The notes beneath the pieces were generated by a model, which saw only the letters and a list, made by a program, of their open reading frames with translations, ran no database searches and had not been told where the DNA came from. Shown piece after piece: positions 1 through 4,399 of a stretch of DNA of 5,747 bases. Every line of letters starts with the position of its first letter. Within the stretch, counting starts at the first letter, position 1. Position numbers and translations under genes: made by a program. The stretch covers positions 1-5,747 of the forward strand of contig DASXEX010000017.1 in assembly GCA_036489905.1 (NCBI GenBank). Reading direction: 5' to 3'. Source of the DNA: JAICLK01 sp036489905 (GTDB lineage: Bacteria > Patescibacteriota > Saccharimonadia > Saccharimonadales > UBA4665).

Positions 1-192
1 TAGTCCCGGAGATATTCCAAGGCCAGGAGGAGACGGTCTTCGATGCAGAGTTTACTCGGTACGCCGCCTCTCTGCCGTTTAGCTTTCTCGGCTTTGTGCA
101 GGATACCAACCATAAGGGTAAAGGTGTCACGGTTGACACCGGTCAACCGTTTGAACTGAGCTGGTTTGAGCGATGAGAGTGACTCAAACTTA
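1..192 (-). pseudogene. IS5-superfamily (ISL2-like) transposase, N-terminal fragment, interrupted by another IS
   Basis: Reading the minus strand from 191 to 1 gives about 63 uninterrupted codons: KFESLSSLKPAQFKRLTGVN followed by RDTFTLMVGIL, a basic Arg/Gly stretch, then KLCIEDRLLLALEYLRDY at the window edge. This is the N-terminal helix-turn-helix region typical of IS5-superfamily transposases that carry a DDE_Tnp_4-type catalytic domain (pattern: FRRLTGV..TF..MV.IL..A ... KL..ED.LL..LEY.R.Y). The catalytic part lies outside the window. The frame is open but has no start codon next to it, because a second IS (193-1104) is inserted exactly at the start of the gene. Its presumed start region continues at 1108-1136, where codon 2 is TAA. 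I therefore call it a broken gene. The family call is from recognised sequence pattern; the subgroup is less sure. Confidence 0.72.
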
Positions 193-556
193 GAGCCTGA
201 CCAAATCCCCCTGTTAACAGGGACATAGCCTCCTCAGCATCAGGTGGATCATGGCACTGTAGATCATACTCTCGCTGTTGGTGGTAAGCTCCTCGTAATC
301 TTTGGATACGGAAGCGGTTGAACCAACCAAAGGTCCGTTCACTGACCCAACGTTTCGGCACTATCTTGAACGTATGCAAATCATCGCTGCGCTTCACTAT
401 CTCCAGCTCGATGCCGGTCAACTGTTTGACCCAGCCGATCAGTTCACCTCGGTAGGCCCCGTCCGCCCAGACCTTTTCCAGTAACGGGTGGTCCCGCTTG
501 ACGTCCTTGAGTACGAGCTTTGCACCGTCTCGGTCCTGGATGTTTGCGGCATGCAC
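143..556 (-). CDS. IS5-family transposase, second frame (OrfB), with an abnormal C terminus
   Basis: Catalytic half of the same transposase. It carries the second aspartate in VWADGAYRG (D32) and the glutamate in KRWVSERTFGWFNR (E73), the C1-type signature around the DDE glutamate. The first ATG here (556-554) is internal: family sequence (VKGRKRHVLVDTLGLILKAL) is readable upstream in this frame back to the A6G5 run, so translation probably enters by frameshift. After NRFR (about residue 83) the protein loses family likeness. The expected C terminus (SKDYEELTTNSESMIYSAMI, then HLMLRRL) lies in another frame and stops at TAA 216-214, inside the IS. The listed frame instead runs through the inverted repeat and 50 nt beyond the element to 143. 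A deletion of about 5 (or 2) nt around 305-310 explains this, and it probably reduces or destroys activity. Confidence 0.75.
   Translation of the reverse strand: MHAANIQDRDGAKLVLKDVKRDHPLLEKVWADGAYRGELIGWVKQLTGIELEIVKRSDDLHTFKIVPKRWVSERTFGWFNRFRIQRLRGAYHQQREYDLQCHDPPDAEEAMSLLTGGFGQALSLSHSHRSNQLSSNG
190..192. repeat. Target site duplication, TTA (copy 1)
   Basis: TTA directly outside the inverted repeat; the matching copy is at 1105-1107. The length and TNA form agree with IS5-family insertion. Removing one copy together with the element restores the reading context of the interrupted transposase. Confidence 0.8.
193..211 (+). repeat. Terminal inverted repeat (transposase 3' side) of the IS5-family element
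   Basis: GAGCCTGACCAAATCCCCC, identical over 19 bp to the reverse complement of 1086-1104. The transposase stop in the family-like reading frame (TAA, 216-214) lies just inside it. Confidence 0.92.
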
Positions 557-570
557 CAGTGCTTTCAGGA

Positions 571-1017
571 TCAGGCCGAGCGTATCAACCAGTACGTGCC
601 GCTTACGGCCTTTGACCTTTTTACCGGCATCGAAGCCATAGCAACCAGGCTCCCCCTTTTTTCGGTGGTCTTCACGCTTTGGGCATCAATACTACCCGCA
701 GTTGGTTCGGGCTCCCGACCTTCTTGCTGGCGAACCATACGAGCCAGTGTTGCATTGATCCGTTCCCAGGTATGGGTACGGACCCACTTGTAAAAGTAAT
801 ACTGCACGAGACGCCATGGCGGCAGGTCCCCGGGCAGATACCGCCAGGCACAACCGGTCCGGTTGAGGTAGAAGATGGCATCACAAACGTCACGGACGTT
901 ATATGTTCGGGCTGGTTCGTTTGGATCAAGGTTGAGCAGCGATTCGAGTTTCGTCCATTGGGCACCGGTCAGGTCGGAAGGATAGTCATGGACGAAAGTT
1001 TTCATACGCTTGGACAT
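571..1017 (-). CDS. IS5-family transposase, first frame (OrfA)
   Basis: N-terminal half of a DDE transposase that inserts and excises the surrounding IS. The start ATG (1017-1015) has a strong Shine-Dalgarno, AAGGAGGA, at 1032-1025. Residues 10-70 show the IS5-family DNA-binding region: YPSDLTGAQWTKLESLL, then VRDVCDAIFYLNRTGCAWRY and LPGDLPPW. The first catalytic aspartate is D111 in GSIDAQSVKTT. Real homology ends near residue 122; the last 26 or so residues are a frame-shifted tail. The family sequence continues (EPGCYGFDAGKKVKGRKRH) in the -1 frame, starting at the A6G5 run at 652-662. This frame could give a short OrfA alone and, by -1 slippage, an OrfAB fusion of roughly 268 residues, the usual size. 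A plain mutation or base-calling error would look the same. Confidence 0.85.
   Translation of the reverse strand: MSKRMKTFVHDYPSDLTGAQWTKLESLLNLDPNEPARTYNVRDVCDAIFYLNRTGCAWRYLPGDLPPWRLVQYYFYKWVRTHTWERINATLARMVRQQEGREPEPTAGSIDAQSVKTTEKRGSLVAMASMPVKRSKAVSGTYWLIRSA
651..663 (-). promoter_or_regulatory. Candidate -1 frameshift / slippage site (A6G5) in the transposase
   Basis: The minus strand reads G-AAAAAA-GGGGG-A at the exact point where transposase homology moves from the first frame (GAA AAA AGG GGG AGC) to the -1 frame (AAG GGG GAG CCT). Homopolymer runs of this sort are used for ribosomal or transcriptional slippage in two-ORF insertion sequences. It is not a perfect X XXY YYZ heptamer in the zero frame, so transcriptional slippage or a simple 1-nt error in the run is equally possible. 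Confidence 0.5.
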
Positions 1018-1085
1018 GGCAAAATCCTCCTTACTACAACAAAGTGTACCAATGGAGAGACATTACGTCCGTGAGATCGCTAGCG

Positions 1086-1104
1086 GGGGGATTTGGTCAG
1101 GCTC
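1086..1104 (-). repeat. Terminal inverted repeat (transposase 5' side) of the IS5-family element
   Basis: Reverse complement of 193-211 over 19 bp with no mismatch. A sixth G at 1085 is not matched in the other end. About 70 nt separate it from the transposase start, enough for an internal promoter, though I could not assign one with confidence. Confidence 0.92.
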
Positions 1105-1107
1105 TTA
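1105..1107. repeat. Target site duplication, TTA (copy 2)
   Basis: TTA directly outside the right-hand inverted repeat, matching 190-192. Confidence 0.8.
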
Positions 1108-1136
1108 GATTTCTGTTACATGTTTTTGTTTCCTTA
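1108..1136 (-). other. Displaced start region (RBS + ATG) of the interrupted transposase
   Basis: On the minus strand TAAGGA (1136-1131) lies 9 nt before an ATG (1121-1119). If the insertion 193-1104 and one TTA copy are removed, this ATG is in frame with the transposase fragment at 1-192: ATG TAA CAG AAA TCT AAG TTT GAG. The spacing and frame fit the expected N terminus, but codon 2 (1118-1116) is TAA. This suggests a nonsense mutation or a small indel, before or after the insertion. Inference from frame and RBS; no other start was found in this frame. Confidence 0.5.
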
Positions 1137-1228
1137 GTTACCGGGAACAATGTAGCACACTAGGTGGGGTTGGGAGAGAGGTCTATTGATCGGGAAAGAA
1201 GTCGGCACCTGTCATACGCGAACTCGGA

Positions 1229-2179
1229 TTAGCTGGCGTTCGGGTCGATGGTGATTGATGGACCCATTGTGGTGGTGACATGGATGGATTTGACGTATAT
1301 GCCTTTGACGGATGCGGGTTTGTTGGACTTGATGCTGCCGAGGACGGCCTGGACGTTTTCGAGCAATTTTGCCTGGCCGAACGAAACCTTCCCCGTGGCG
1401 AGGTGCACGATGCCGGTGCTGTCCACGCGATATTCCACGCGGCCGGCTTTGGCTTCCTTCACCGCCTTTGCGAGGTCGGGCGTCACGGTGCCGCTTTTCG
1501 GATTTGGCATGAGGCCGCGCGGCCCAAGCACGCGGGCGTATTTGCCGAGTTTCGGCATTTGCGCGGGCGTGGCGACGAGTACGTCGAAGTTGAATTCGCC
1601 TTTGTCGAGTTGCTTGGTAAGCGTTTCGATGCCGGACACATCGGCTCCGGCGACTTTCTGGTCGTCAAACACGGCCACACGTACCGACTTGCCGGTACCA
1701 GCCGGTAGAACTATACTGTCGCGAATGTTCTGGTCGGCGTGGCGCGGGTCGACGTTCAAATTGATGTGCAATTCCACACTGGCGTCGAACTTGGCAGTGC
1801 TGGTTTTTTGCGCAAGCTCGAGCGCTTCGGCAAGGCTGTAGGTTTTGCCTTTTTCAATAAGTTTTGCCGCGCCACGAAATTTCTTGCCGCGCCGTTCCAG
1901 CCGCGAGCGTGTCGGCTTGACGGCTCGTTTCGGCTTGCTTTCAGCAGCCTCATCGGTTGCCTGCGTTTTGCGCTCTTCCTTCGCCTCTTTTTCCTCGACT
2001 TCTTTCACTGCCTTGGCACTGCGCTTGCCTGCTTTCGCGGTAGCTTCTTTTTCGACGGGTTTTTCTTCAGCCGTCTGCACCTCTTCGATAGCCGGTGCAG
2101 CTTCTACGACAAGCTCGGCTTCCTTAGCTTCTTTTTCTTTTGTAGATTTTTTTGTTACTTTCTTGGCATCCTCTGCCAT
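1229..2179 (-). CDS. rplA: 50S ribosomal protein L1 with a long charged N-terminal extension
   Basis: uL1 binds the mobile stalk of 23S rRNA, helps release deacylated tRNA from the E site, and in many bacteria represses its own mRNA. The protein has 316 residues against about 230 in most bacteria. The L1 fold starts near residue 92 (RLERRGKKFRGAAKLIEKGK) and contains the expected blocks: TAKFDASVELHINLNVDPR, DQNIRDSIVLPAGTGKSVRV, VLGPRGLMPNPKSGTVTP, KAGRVEYRVD and the C-terminal IHVTTTMGPSITID. Residues 1-91 are low-complexity Lys/Glu/Ala with no methionine after M1, so no internal ATG offers a shorter start. Shine-Dalgarno AAAGGAG (2191-2185) precedes the ATG at a good distance, supporting the long form. 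It is the last operon gene in view; IS DNA follows within about 100 nt, with no clear terminator. The hairpin at 2192-2220 may control its translation. Confidence 0.95.
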   Translation of the reverse strand: MAEDAKKVTKKSTKEKEAKEAELVVEAAPAIEEVQTAEEKPVEKEATAKAGKRSAKAVKEVEEKEAKEERKTQATDEAAESKPKRAVKPTRSRLERRGKKFRGAAKLIEKGKTYSLAEALELAQKTSTAKFDASVELHINLNVDPRHADQNIRDSIVLPAGTGKSVRVAVFDDQKVAGADVSGIETLTKQLDKGEFNFDVLVATPAQMPKLGKYARVLGPRGLMPNPKSGTVTPDLAKAVKEAKAGRVEYRVDSTGIVHLATGKVSFGQAKLLENVQAVLGSIKSNKPASVKGIYVKSIHVTTTMGPSITIDPNAS

Positions 2180-2191
2180 AATAACTCCTTT

Positions 2192-2220
2192 CGTGGTGCC
2201 AGCGGCTTTCGCCTCCCACG
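2192..2220 (-). promoter_or_regulatory. Hairpin before rplA resembling the 23S rRNA L1-binding site (candidate L1 autoregulatory element)
   Basis: The mRNA strand forms an outer 5-bp stem CGTGG (2220-2216) with CCACG (2196-2192), then a G-A on the 5' side, an inner stem GGC/GCC (2213-2211 with 2206-2204) closed by a GAAA tetraloop, and an unpaired 3' strand GCTGGCA (2203-2197). The 5' strand GTGGGAGGC and the 3' strand GCCG...ACCAC resemble the L1-binding region of bacterial 23S rRNA as I remember it from E. coli. L1 is known to bind mRNA mimics of that site to repress the rplKA operon. The hairpin ends directly against the rplA Shine-Dalgarno (2191-2185), so bound L1 would block initiation. 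The fold is seen in the sequence; the function is inferred. Confidence 0.5.
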
Positions 2221-2230
2221 TTTACGAATT

Positions 2231-2473
2231 TTAAATGTCACCTTCGGACGATAAAGCCGGTGTGTCTTCAAGGCGTTGGACAGAGTAAAGGCTGACCTGA
2301 CCACGAGCTGGTGAACGTAGTAGGTCAGCTTCATCTTGTTCGTGCTGTGCTCTTGCTGTATTGTCTAAGCCACTATCATCACCATAACCGTCTCGCGCTT
2401 CGTTCGTGAATGGATTAGACTTGCCATCCTGAGATGAAACGGGAGCCGTATAGCTTATTTCGTAGGTGTTCAC
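2231..2473 (-). CDS. Hypothetical protein of 80 aa between rplK and rplA
   Basis: I do not recognise this protein. It starts with GTG (2473-2471), 2 nt after the rplK stop (TAG, 2478-2476), with GGAG inside the end of rplK (TTGGAGACTAGCG before the GTG), so translation is probably coupled to rplK. The product is hydrophilic and acidic, rich in Asp, Glu, Ser and Gln (for example DGYGDDSGLDNTARAQHEQ and DEADLLRSP). It has no Cys, no signal peptide and no membrane segment, and much of it is likely disordered. Codon choice differs from rplK: mostly GGT for Gly, with ATA, CTA, AGA and TCA codons. rplA begins 51 nt downstream. Position and RBS favour a real gene; lack of a recognisable family leaves some doubt. 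It could be a lineage-specific ribosome-associated protein or simply a tolerated insertion. Confidence 0.62.
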   Translation of the reverse strand: MNTYEISYTAPVSSQDGKSNPFTNEARDGYGDDSGLDNTARAQHEQDEADLLRSPARGQVSLYSVQRLEDTPALSSEGDI

Positions 2474-2475
2474 CG

Positions 2476-2904
2476 CTAGTCTCCAATCTCCACGCCCATA
2501 CTGCGGGCGGTGCCGGCGACCATTTTTTTGACTGCAGGGATTTCGTCGGTGTTCATGTCGTGGGCTTTAGCTTCGGCGATTTCGGTGAGCTGGGCGTCGG
2601 TCAGTTTTTTGGCGATTTTCTCGCTGTTCGGTTTGCCCGAGCCTTTTTGAATGCTCAGTTTGGCGCGGATCAAATCGTCCGCCGGCGCGCCGACCACGCG
2701 GAAGCTCATCGTCCGGTCGTCATAAACCGTGATATGCGTCGTGACGGTCGCGCCCTGCATGTCTTTTGTGGCTTCGTTGAACGGGTTAATGAAATCCATC
2801 ATGTTCACGCCGTACTGTCCAAGCGTGCTGCCAACCGGCGGTGCGGCAGAAGCCCGGCCGGCCGGAATTTTCATCTTCAAATTTGCTTTAACTTGTTTTG
2901 CCAT
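2476..2904 (-). CDS. rplK: 50S ribosomal protein L11
   Basis: uL11 binds the GTPase-associated centre of 23S rRNA at the base of the L7/L12 stalk and takes part in translation-factor action and, in many bacteria, stringent-response sensing. At 142 residues it has the standard length. The N-terminal domain shows IPAGRASAAPPVGSTLGQYG and VNMMDFINPFNEAT with the proline-rich interdomain region. The C-terminal rRNA-binding domain (about 70-142) ends in the diagnostic MVAGTARSMGVEI. The ATG start gives the canonical N terminus (MAKQVKANLKMKIPAG); a weak SD-like AAAGAG lies 6 nt upstream. It follows the 98-aa gene by 54 nt and is followed after 2 nt by the 80-aa gene, where nusG-rplK and rplK-rplA are normally direct neighbours. 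Confidence 0.97.
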   Translation of the reverse strand: MAKQVKANLKMKIPAGRASAAPPVGSTLGQYGVNMMDFINPFNEATKDMQGATVTTHITVYDDRTMSFRVVGAPADDLIRAKLSIQKGSGKPNSEKIAKKLTDAQLTEIAEAKAHDMNTDEIPAVKKMVAGTARSMGVEIGD

Positions 2905-2943
2905 AAATCTCTTTGCGTTCCTTCCGGAGTGCGTAACAACATT

Positions 2944-2972
2944 AGTTTACAATACTATTTAACTGAGCTCAA
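2944..2972 (-). promoter_or_regulatory. Possible secondary promoter upstream of rplK
   Basis: The minus strand has TTGAGC (2972-2967), a 17-nt spacer, and TAAACT (2949-2944), each matching four of six sigma70 consensus bases. It overlaps the last codons of the 98-aa gene and would give rplK a leader of about 30 nt. The match is modest and could be chance. Confidence 0.22.
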
Positions 2973-3255
2973 CTGCCTGTCCATCTTCTCCCATGTCTTG
3001 TTGCGGCTCTTCTGTTAAGATATCTTTTAGACATGCGTAGTCATTAGGGAGGTAGGCGGGCACCCTCCCGCCGCCAATCCTTTCGTAAGTAGTGGGTCCT
3101 GGCTGGCCGTACTGACGAGCAGCAGCGGCCCAGCATTGGCTGCCTCCTTTAAGATACTTGCACAAGAATGCGCCAGTTACTTTGGCGGCCTGTTTCTTAC
3201 CACAACCTTCGGCGGCGGTAAGTGCTGTAGGGTTGAGGAGTTTGTTGTTGTTCAT
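2959..3255 (-). CDS. Hypothetical protein of 98 aa between nusG and rplK
   Basis: I do not recognise this protein. It starts at ATG 3255-3253 with a clear Shine-Dalgarno AGGAAG (3270-3265) lying just after the nusG stop (3274-3272), so it is almost certainly on the operon mRNA. The N-terminal half is basic and Ala/Gly-rich with three cysteines (C18 in EGCGKK, C32 in FLCKYL, C41 in SQCWAAAA). Residues 22-49 (QAAKVTGAFLCKYLKGGSQC, then WAAAARQYG) could form two short helices like a small helical or HTH domain. A Gly/Pro-rich segment follows (GQPGPTTYERIGGG), then C75 and an acidic tail (EEPQQDMGEDGQ). There is no signal peptide or membrane helix. Codons such as AGG, CTA, GGA and GGG are commoner than in rplK. 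Four cysteines could bind metal, but the spacing matches no zinc motif I know. Confidence 0.68.
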   Translation of the reverse strand: MNNNKLLNPTALTAAEGCGKKQAAKVTGAFLCKYLKGGSQCWAAAARQYGQPGPTTYERIGGGRVPAYLPNDYACLKDILTEEPQQDMGEDGQAVELS

Positions 3256-3271
3256 AAATCTACACTTCCTG

Positions 3272-3817
3272 TTAGACCCTCTTAACTTGCAAACCGTCGA
3301 GTTCGACCGGGGTTTCGCGGCCGAACATGTTGACCAGGACTTTGAGTTTGCCTTTTTGGGCGTCGATTTCGGAAATGCTGCCGTCGAAACCTTTGAACGG
3401 GCCGTCGGTGATGCTGACGACTTCGCCGAGTTTGTAATCGATCTGATGCTTCGGCTGGTCTAGACCCATGCGTTTCTGGATTTTCTCAATTTCGTCGGTG
3501 CCGATCGGCGTCGGGTCGGTGCCGCTGCCGACGAAGCCGGTCACGCTCGGTGTGTTGCGGACGATGTACCAGGCGTCCTCGCTCATTTTCATTTGCACGA
3601 GCACGTAGCCCTGGAAAATGCGCTTTTCGACCACGCGGCGCTTGCCGTTTTTGATCTCGATCATTTTTTCCTTCGGTACGAGGATTGCGAAAATCTTGTC
3701 TTTCATGTCCAAAGACTCCGCGCGCTGGCGGATTGATTCGGCGACTTTTTCTTCGTAGCCGCTGTACGTGTGGATGGCGTACCACTGTTTTGATGTGTCG
3801 TAACGGTTGCTGTTCAT
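3272..3817 (-). CDS. nusG: Transcription termination/antitermination factor NusG
   Basis: NusG binds RNA polymerase across the clamp, suppresses pausing, and links transcription to Rho or to the ribosome through its KOW domain. The protein has 181 residues, as in E. coli. The NGN domain covers about residues 10-110 (KQWYAIHTYSGYEEKVAESI, a loop with VPKEKMIEIKNGKRRVVEKR, then IFQGYVLVQM and TPSVTGFVGSG). A linker with DEIEKIQKRM leads to the KOW domain at about 128-181 (GEVVSITDGPFKGFDGSISE, then VNMFGRETPVELDGLQVKRV). The ATG (3817-3815) overlaps the secE stop in the 4-nt pattern ATGA, which implies translational coupling. secE-nusG adjacency is one of the most widespread gene pairs in bacteria. 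Nothing is missing from the protein. Confidence 0.97.
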   Translation of the reverse strand: MNSNRYDTSKQWYAIHTYSGYEEKVAESIRQRAESLDMKDKIFAILVPKEKMIEIKNGKRRVVEKRIFQGYVLVQMKMSEDAWYIVRNTPSVTGFVGSGTDPTPIGTDEIEKIQKRMGLDQPKHQIDYKLGEVVSITDGPFKGFDGSISEIDAQKGKLKVLVNMFGRETPVELDGLQVKRV

Positions 3818-4209
3818 TGCTTTAAAATTACCTTCTTAAATACTTTATCAAGTCCATAGTCAACAAGGGCGATGAGGATGCCGAAAATTGTGGCGAAAAC
3901 GATGACGGCCGAGGTAAGCCGCAGCGATTCCCGGCGGTTCGGCCAGGTGACTTGGCGCAGTTCGCGCCAGGCGTTGCGGATGTAGCGCGGTAGAAGGATA
4001 AGGCCAAGGATATACATTGGCTGCCGGCGGCCGAACTTTTGTAACACGCGGCCGACAGGTTTGAGCGGCGCGAAAATTGCCAAAATTTTGCGCGGTTTGT
4101 GCGTACGCTTCGGCTTTCCGGCGGCTTCTTGTGTTCGTCCGGCGCGTTCACGCACCGTCTCAGGTGCGGCGCGCAGTCGGCGCTTCGGTTTTGCTGGTTC
4201 GTCGGCCAC
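3814..4209 (-). CDS. secE: Preprotein translocase subunit SecE with a basic N-terminal extension
   Basis: SecE is the small essential subunit of the SecYEG channel that clamps SecY in the inner membrane. The conserved core is at about residues 75-125: amphipathic YIRNAWRELRQVTWPNRRES with the signature VTWP, followed by one membrane helix (LRLTSAVIVFATIFGILIAL then VDYGLD). That is the single-helix form found in most bacteria. Residues 1-65 are a soluble, strongly basic, Pro/Arg/Lys-rich extension (KPKRRLRAAPETVRERAGRT) that I do not see in short SecE proteins of about 60-70 residues. A hydrophobic patch MYILGLILLP (65-74) is too short to be a second helix. The start is GTG (4209-4207) with Shine-Dalgarno AGAGGAG (4222-4216). 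First gene of the operon, downstream of the promoter and leader hairpin. Confidence 0.95.
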   Translation of the reverse strand: MADEPAKPKRRLRAAPETVRERAGRTQEAAGKPKRTHKPRKILAIFAPLKPVGRVLQKFGRRQPMYILGLILLPRYIRNAWRELRQVTWPNRRESLRLTSAVIVFATIFGILIALVDYGLDKVFKKVILKQ

Positions 4210-4228
4210 TAAAGTCTCCTCTAAACTT

Positions 4229-4253
4229 AAAAAACCTAACTAGCTGTTAGGTT
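4229..4253 (-). terminator. Intrinsic-terminator-like hairpin in the secE leader (terminator or attenuator)
   Basis: On the minus strand an 8-bp perfect stem AACCTAAC (4253-4246) / GTTAGGTT (4240-4233) with a 5-nt AGCTA loop leads straight into six T (4234-4229). The stem has only three G-C pairs, so it is a weak terminator. It lies downstream of the predicted promoter and ends 6 nt before the secE Shine-Dalgarno. It may stop readthrough from the kinase gene, attenuate the operon, or act as a 5' stabilising hairpin. The structure is seen; the role is inferred. Confidence 0.55.
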
Positions 4254-4260
4254 CCGACTT

Positions 4261-4308
4261 GTCAAGCATACTCATTTTACCCAGGCAAGTCAAGCACTTT
4301 TGTCAAGC
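4261..4308 (-). repeat. Three GCTTGAC direct repeats across the secE promoter
   Basis: GCTTGAC on the minus strand occurs at 4308-4302, 4295-4289 and 4267-4261. The middle copy contains the -35 box and the last overlaps the -10 box and start point. Spacings are 13 and 28 bp. They could be an operator, or partly a by-product of repeated -35-like sequence. Confidence 0.4.
4265..4293 (-). promoter_or_regulatory. Predicted sigma70-type promoter for secE-nusG-rplK-rplA
   Basis: The minus strand has TTGACT (4293-4288, five of six consensus), a 17-nt spacer, and TATGCT (4270-4265, four of six). Transcription would start near 4258, giving a leader of about 49 nt with the hairpin at 4233-4253 and the secE RBS. 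A further TTGACA (4306-4301) lies 13 bp upstream but its spacing to any -10 is poor. The best promoter match I found in the window. Confidence 0.6.
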
Positions 4309-4399
4309 TTTCAAATACACAAAGACGAATTTTCCGAAGTCACCTGGAAAGGCCGCAACGTCTGCGTACCTGTCATGCGTGCCGTCCCGTTTGCCACGC

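Larger units (their letters stand above)
193..1104 (-). mobile_element. IS5-family insertion sequence, 912 bp, both ends present
   Basis: The element is bounded by 19-bp perfect inverted repeats (GAGCCTGACCAAATCCCCC at 193-211 and its reverse complement at 1086-1104) and flanked by a TTA direct repeat (190-192 and 1105-1107). A 3-bp TNA target duplication is what several IS5-family groups produce. Nearly all the interior is occupied by one transposase gene on the minus strand (214-1017), which carries all three DDE residues but is split between frames. Length, ends and gene fit an IS427-like group element, in which transposase is commonly encoded by two ORFs. The element landed in the start of another transposase gene just downstream of rplA. 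Because the ends and duplication are perfect, the insertion looks recent. Whether it can still move depends on the frame breaks. Confidence 0.9.

Noticed and set aside
679..1074. Plus-strand open frame of 131 codons inside the IS
   Set aside because: It is antisense to the transposase, which carries recognised catalytic motifs; no RBS or family pattern was seen.
1160..1190. Outer terminal repeat of the host IS near the GGTGGGGTTGGG stretch
   Set aside because: The opposite end of that element is outside the window, so no inverted repeat or target duplication can be matched.
1138..1228. Rho-independent terminator after rplA
   Set aside because: No GC-rich stem followed by a T run on the minus strand in this stretch.
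1248..1841. Long plus-strand open frame (197 codons) opposite rplA
   Set aside because: It is antisense to the clearly conserved L1 coding region, its product looks like no protein family, and it has the biased composition expected of a shadow frame.
2434..3018. Plus-strand open frame of 194 codons opposite rplK
   Set aside because: Antisense shadow of rplK; the stop-free length follows from the GC-rich third positions of the real gene.
4210..4399. Possible tRNA or other structured RNA gene upstream of secE (tRNA-Trp is often found there)
   Set aside because: No cloverleaf, no T-loop GTTCGA-type box and no CCA end could be found on either strand.
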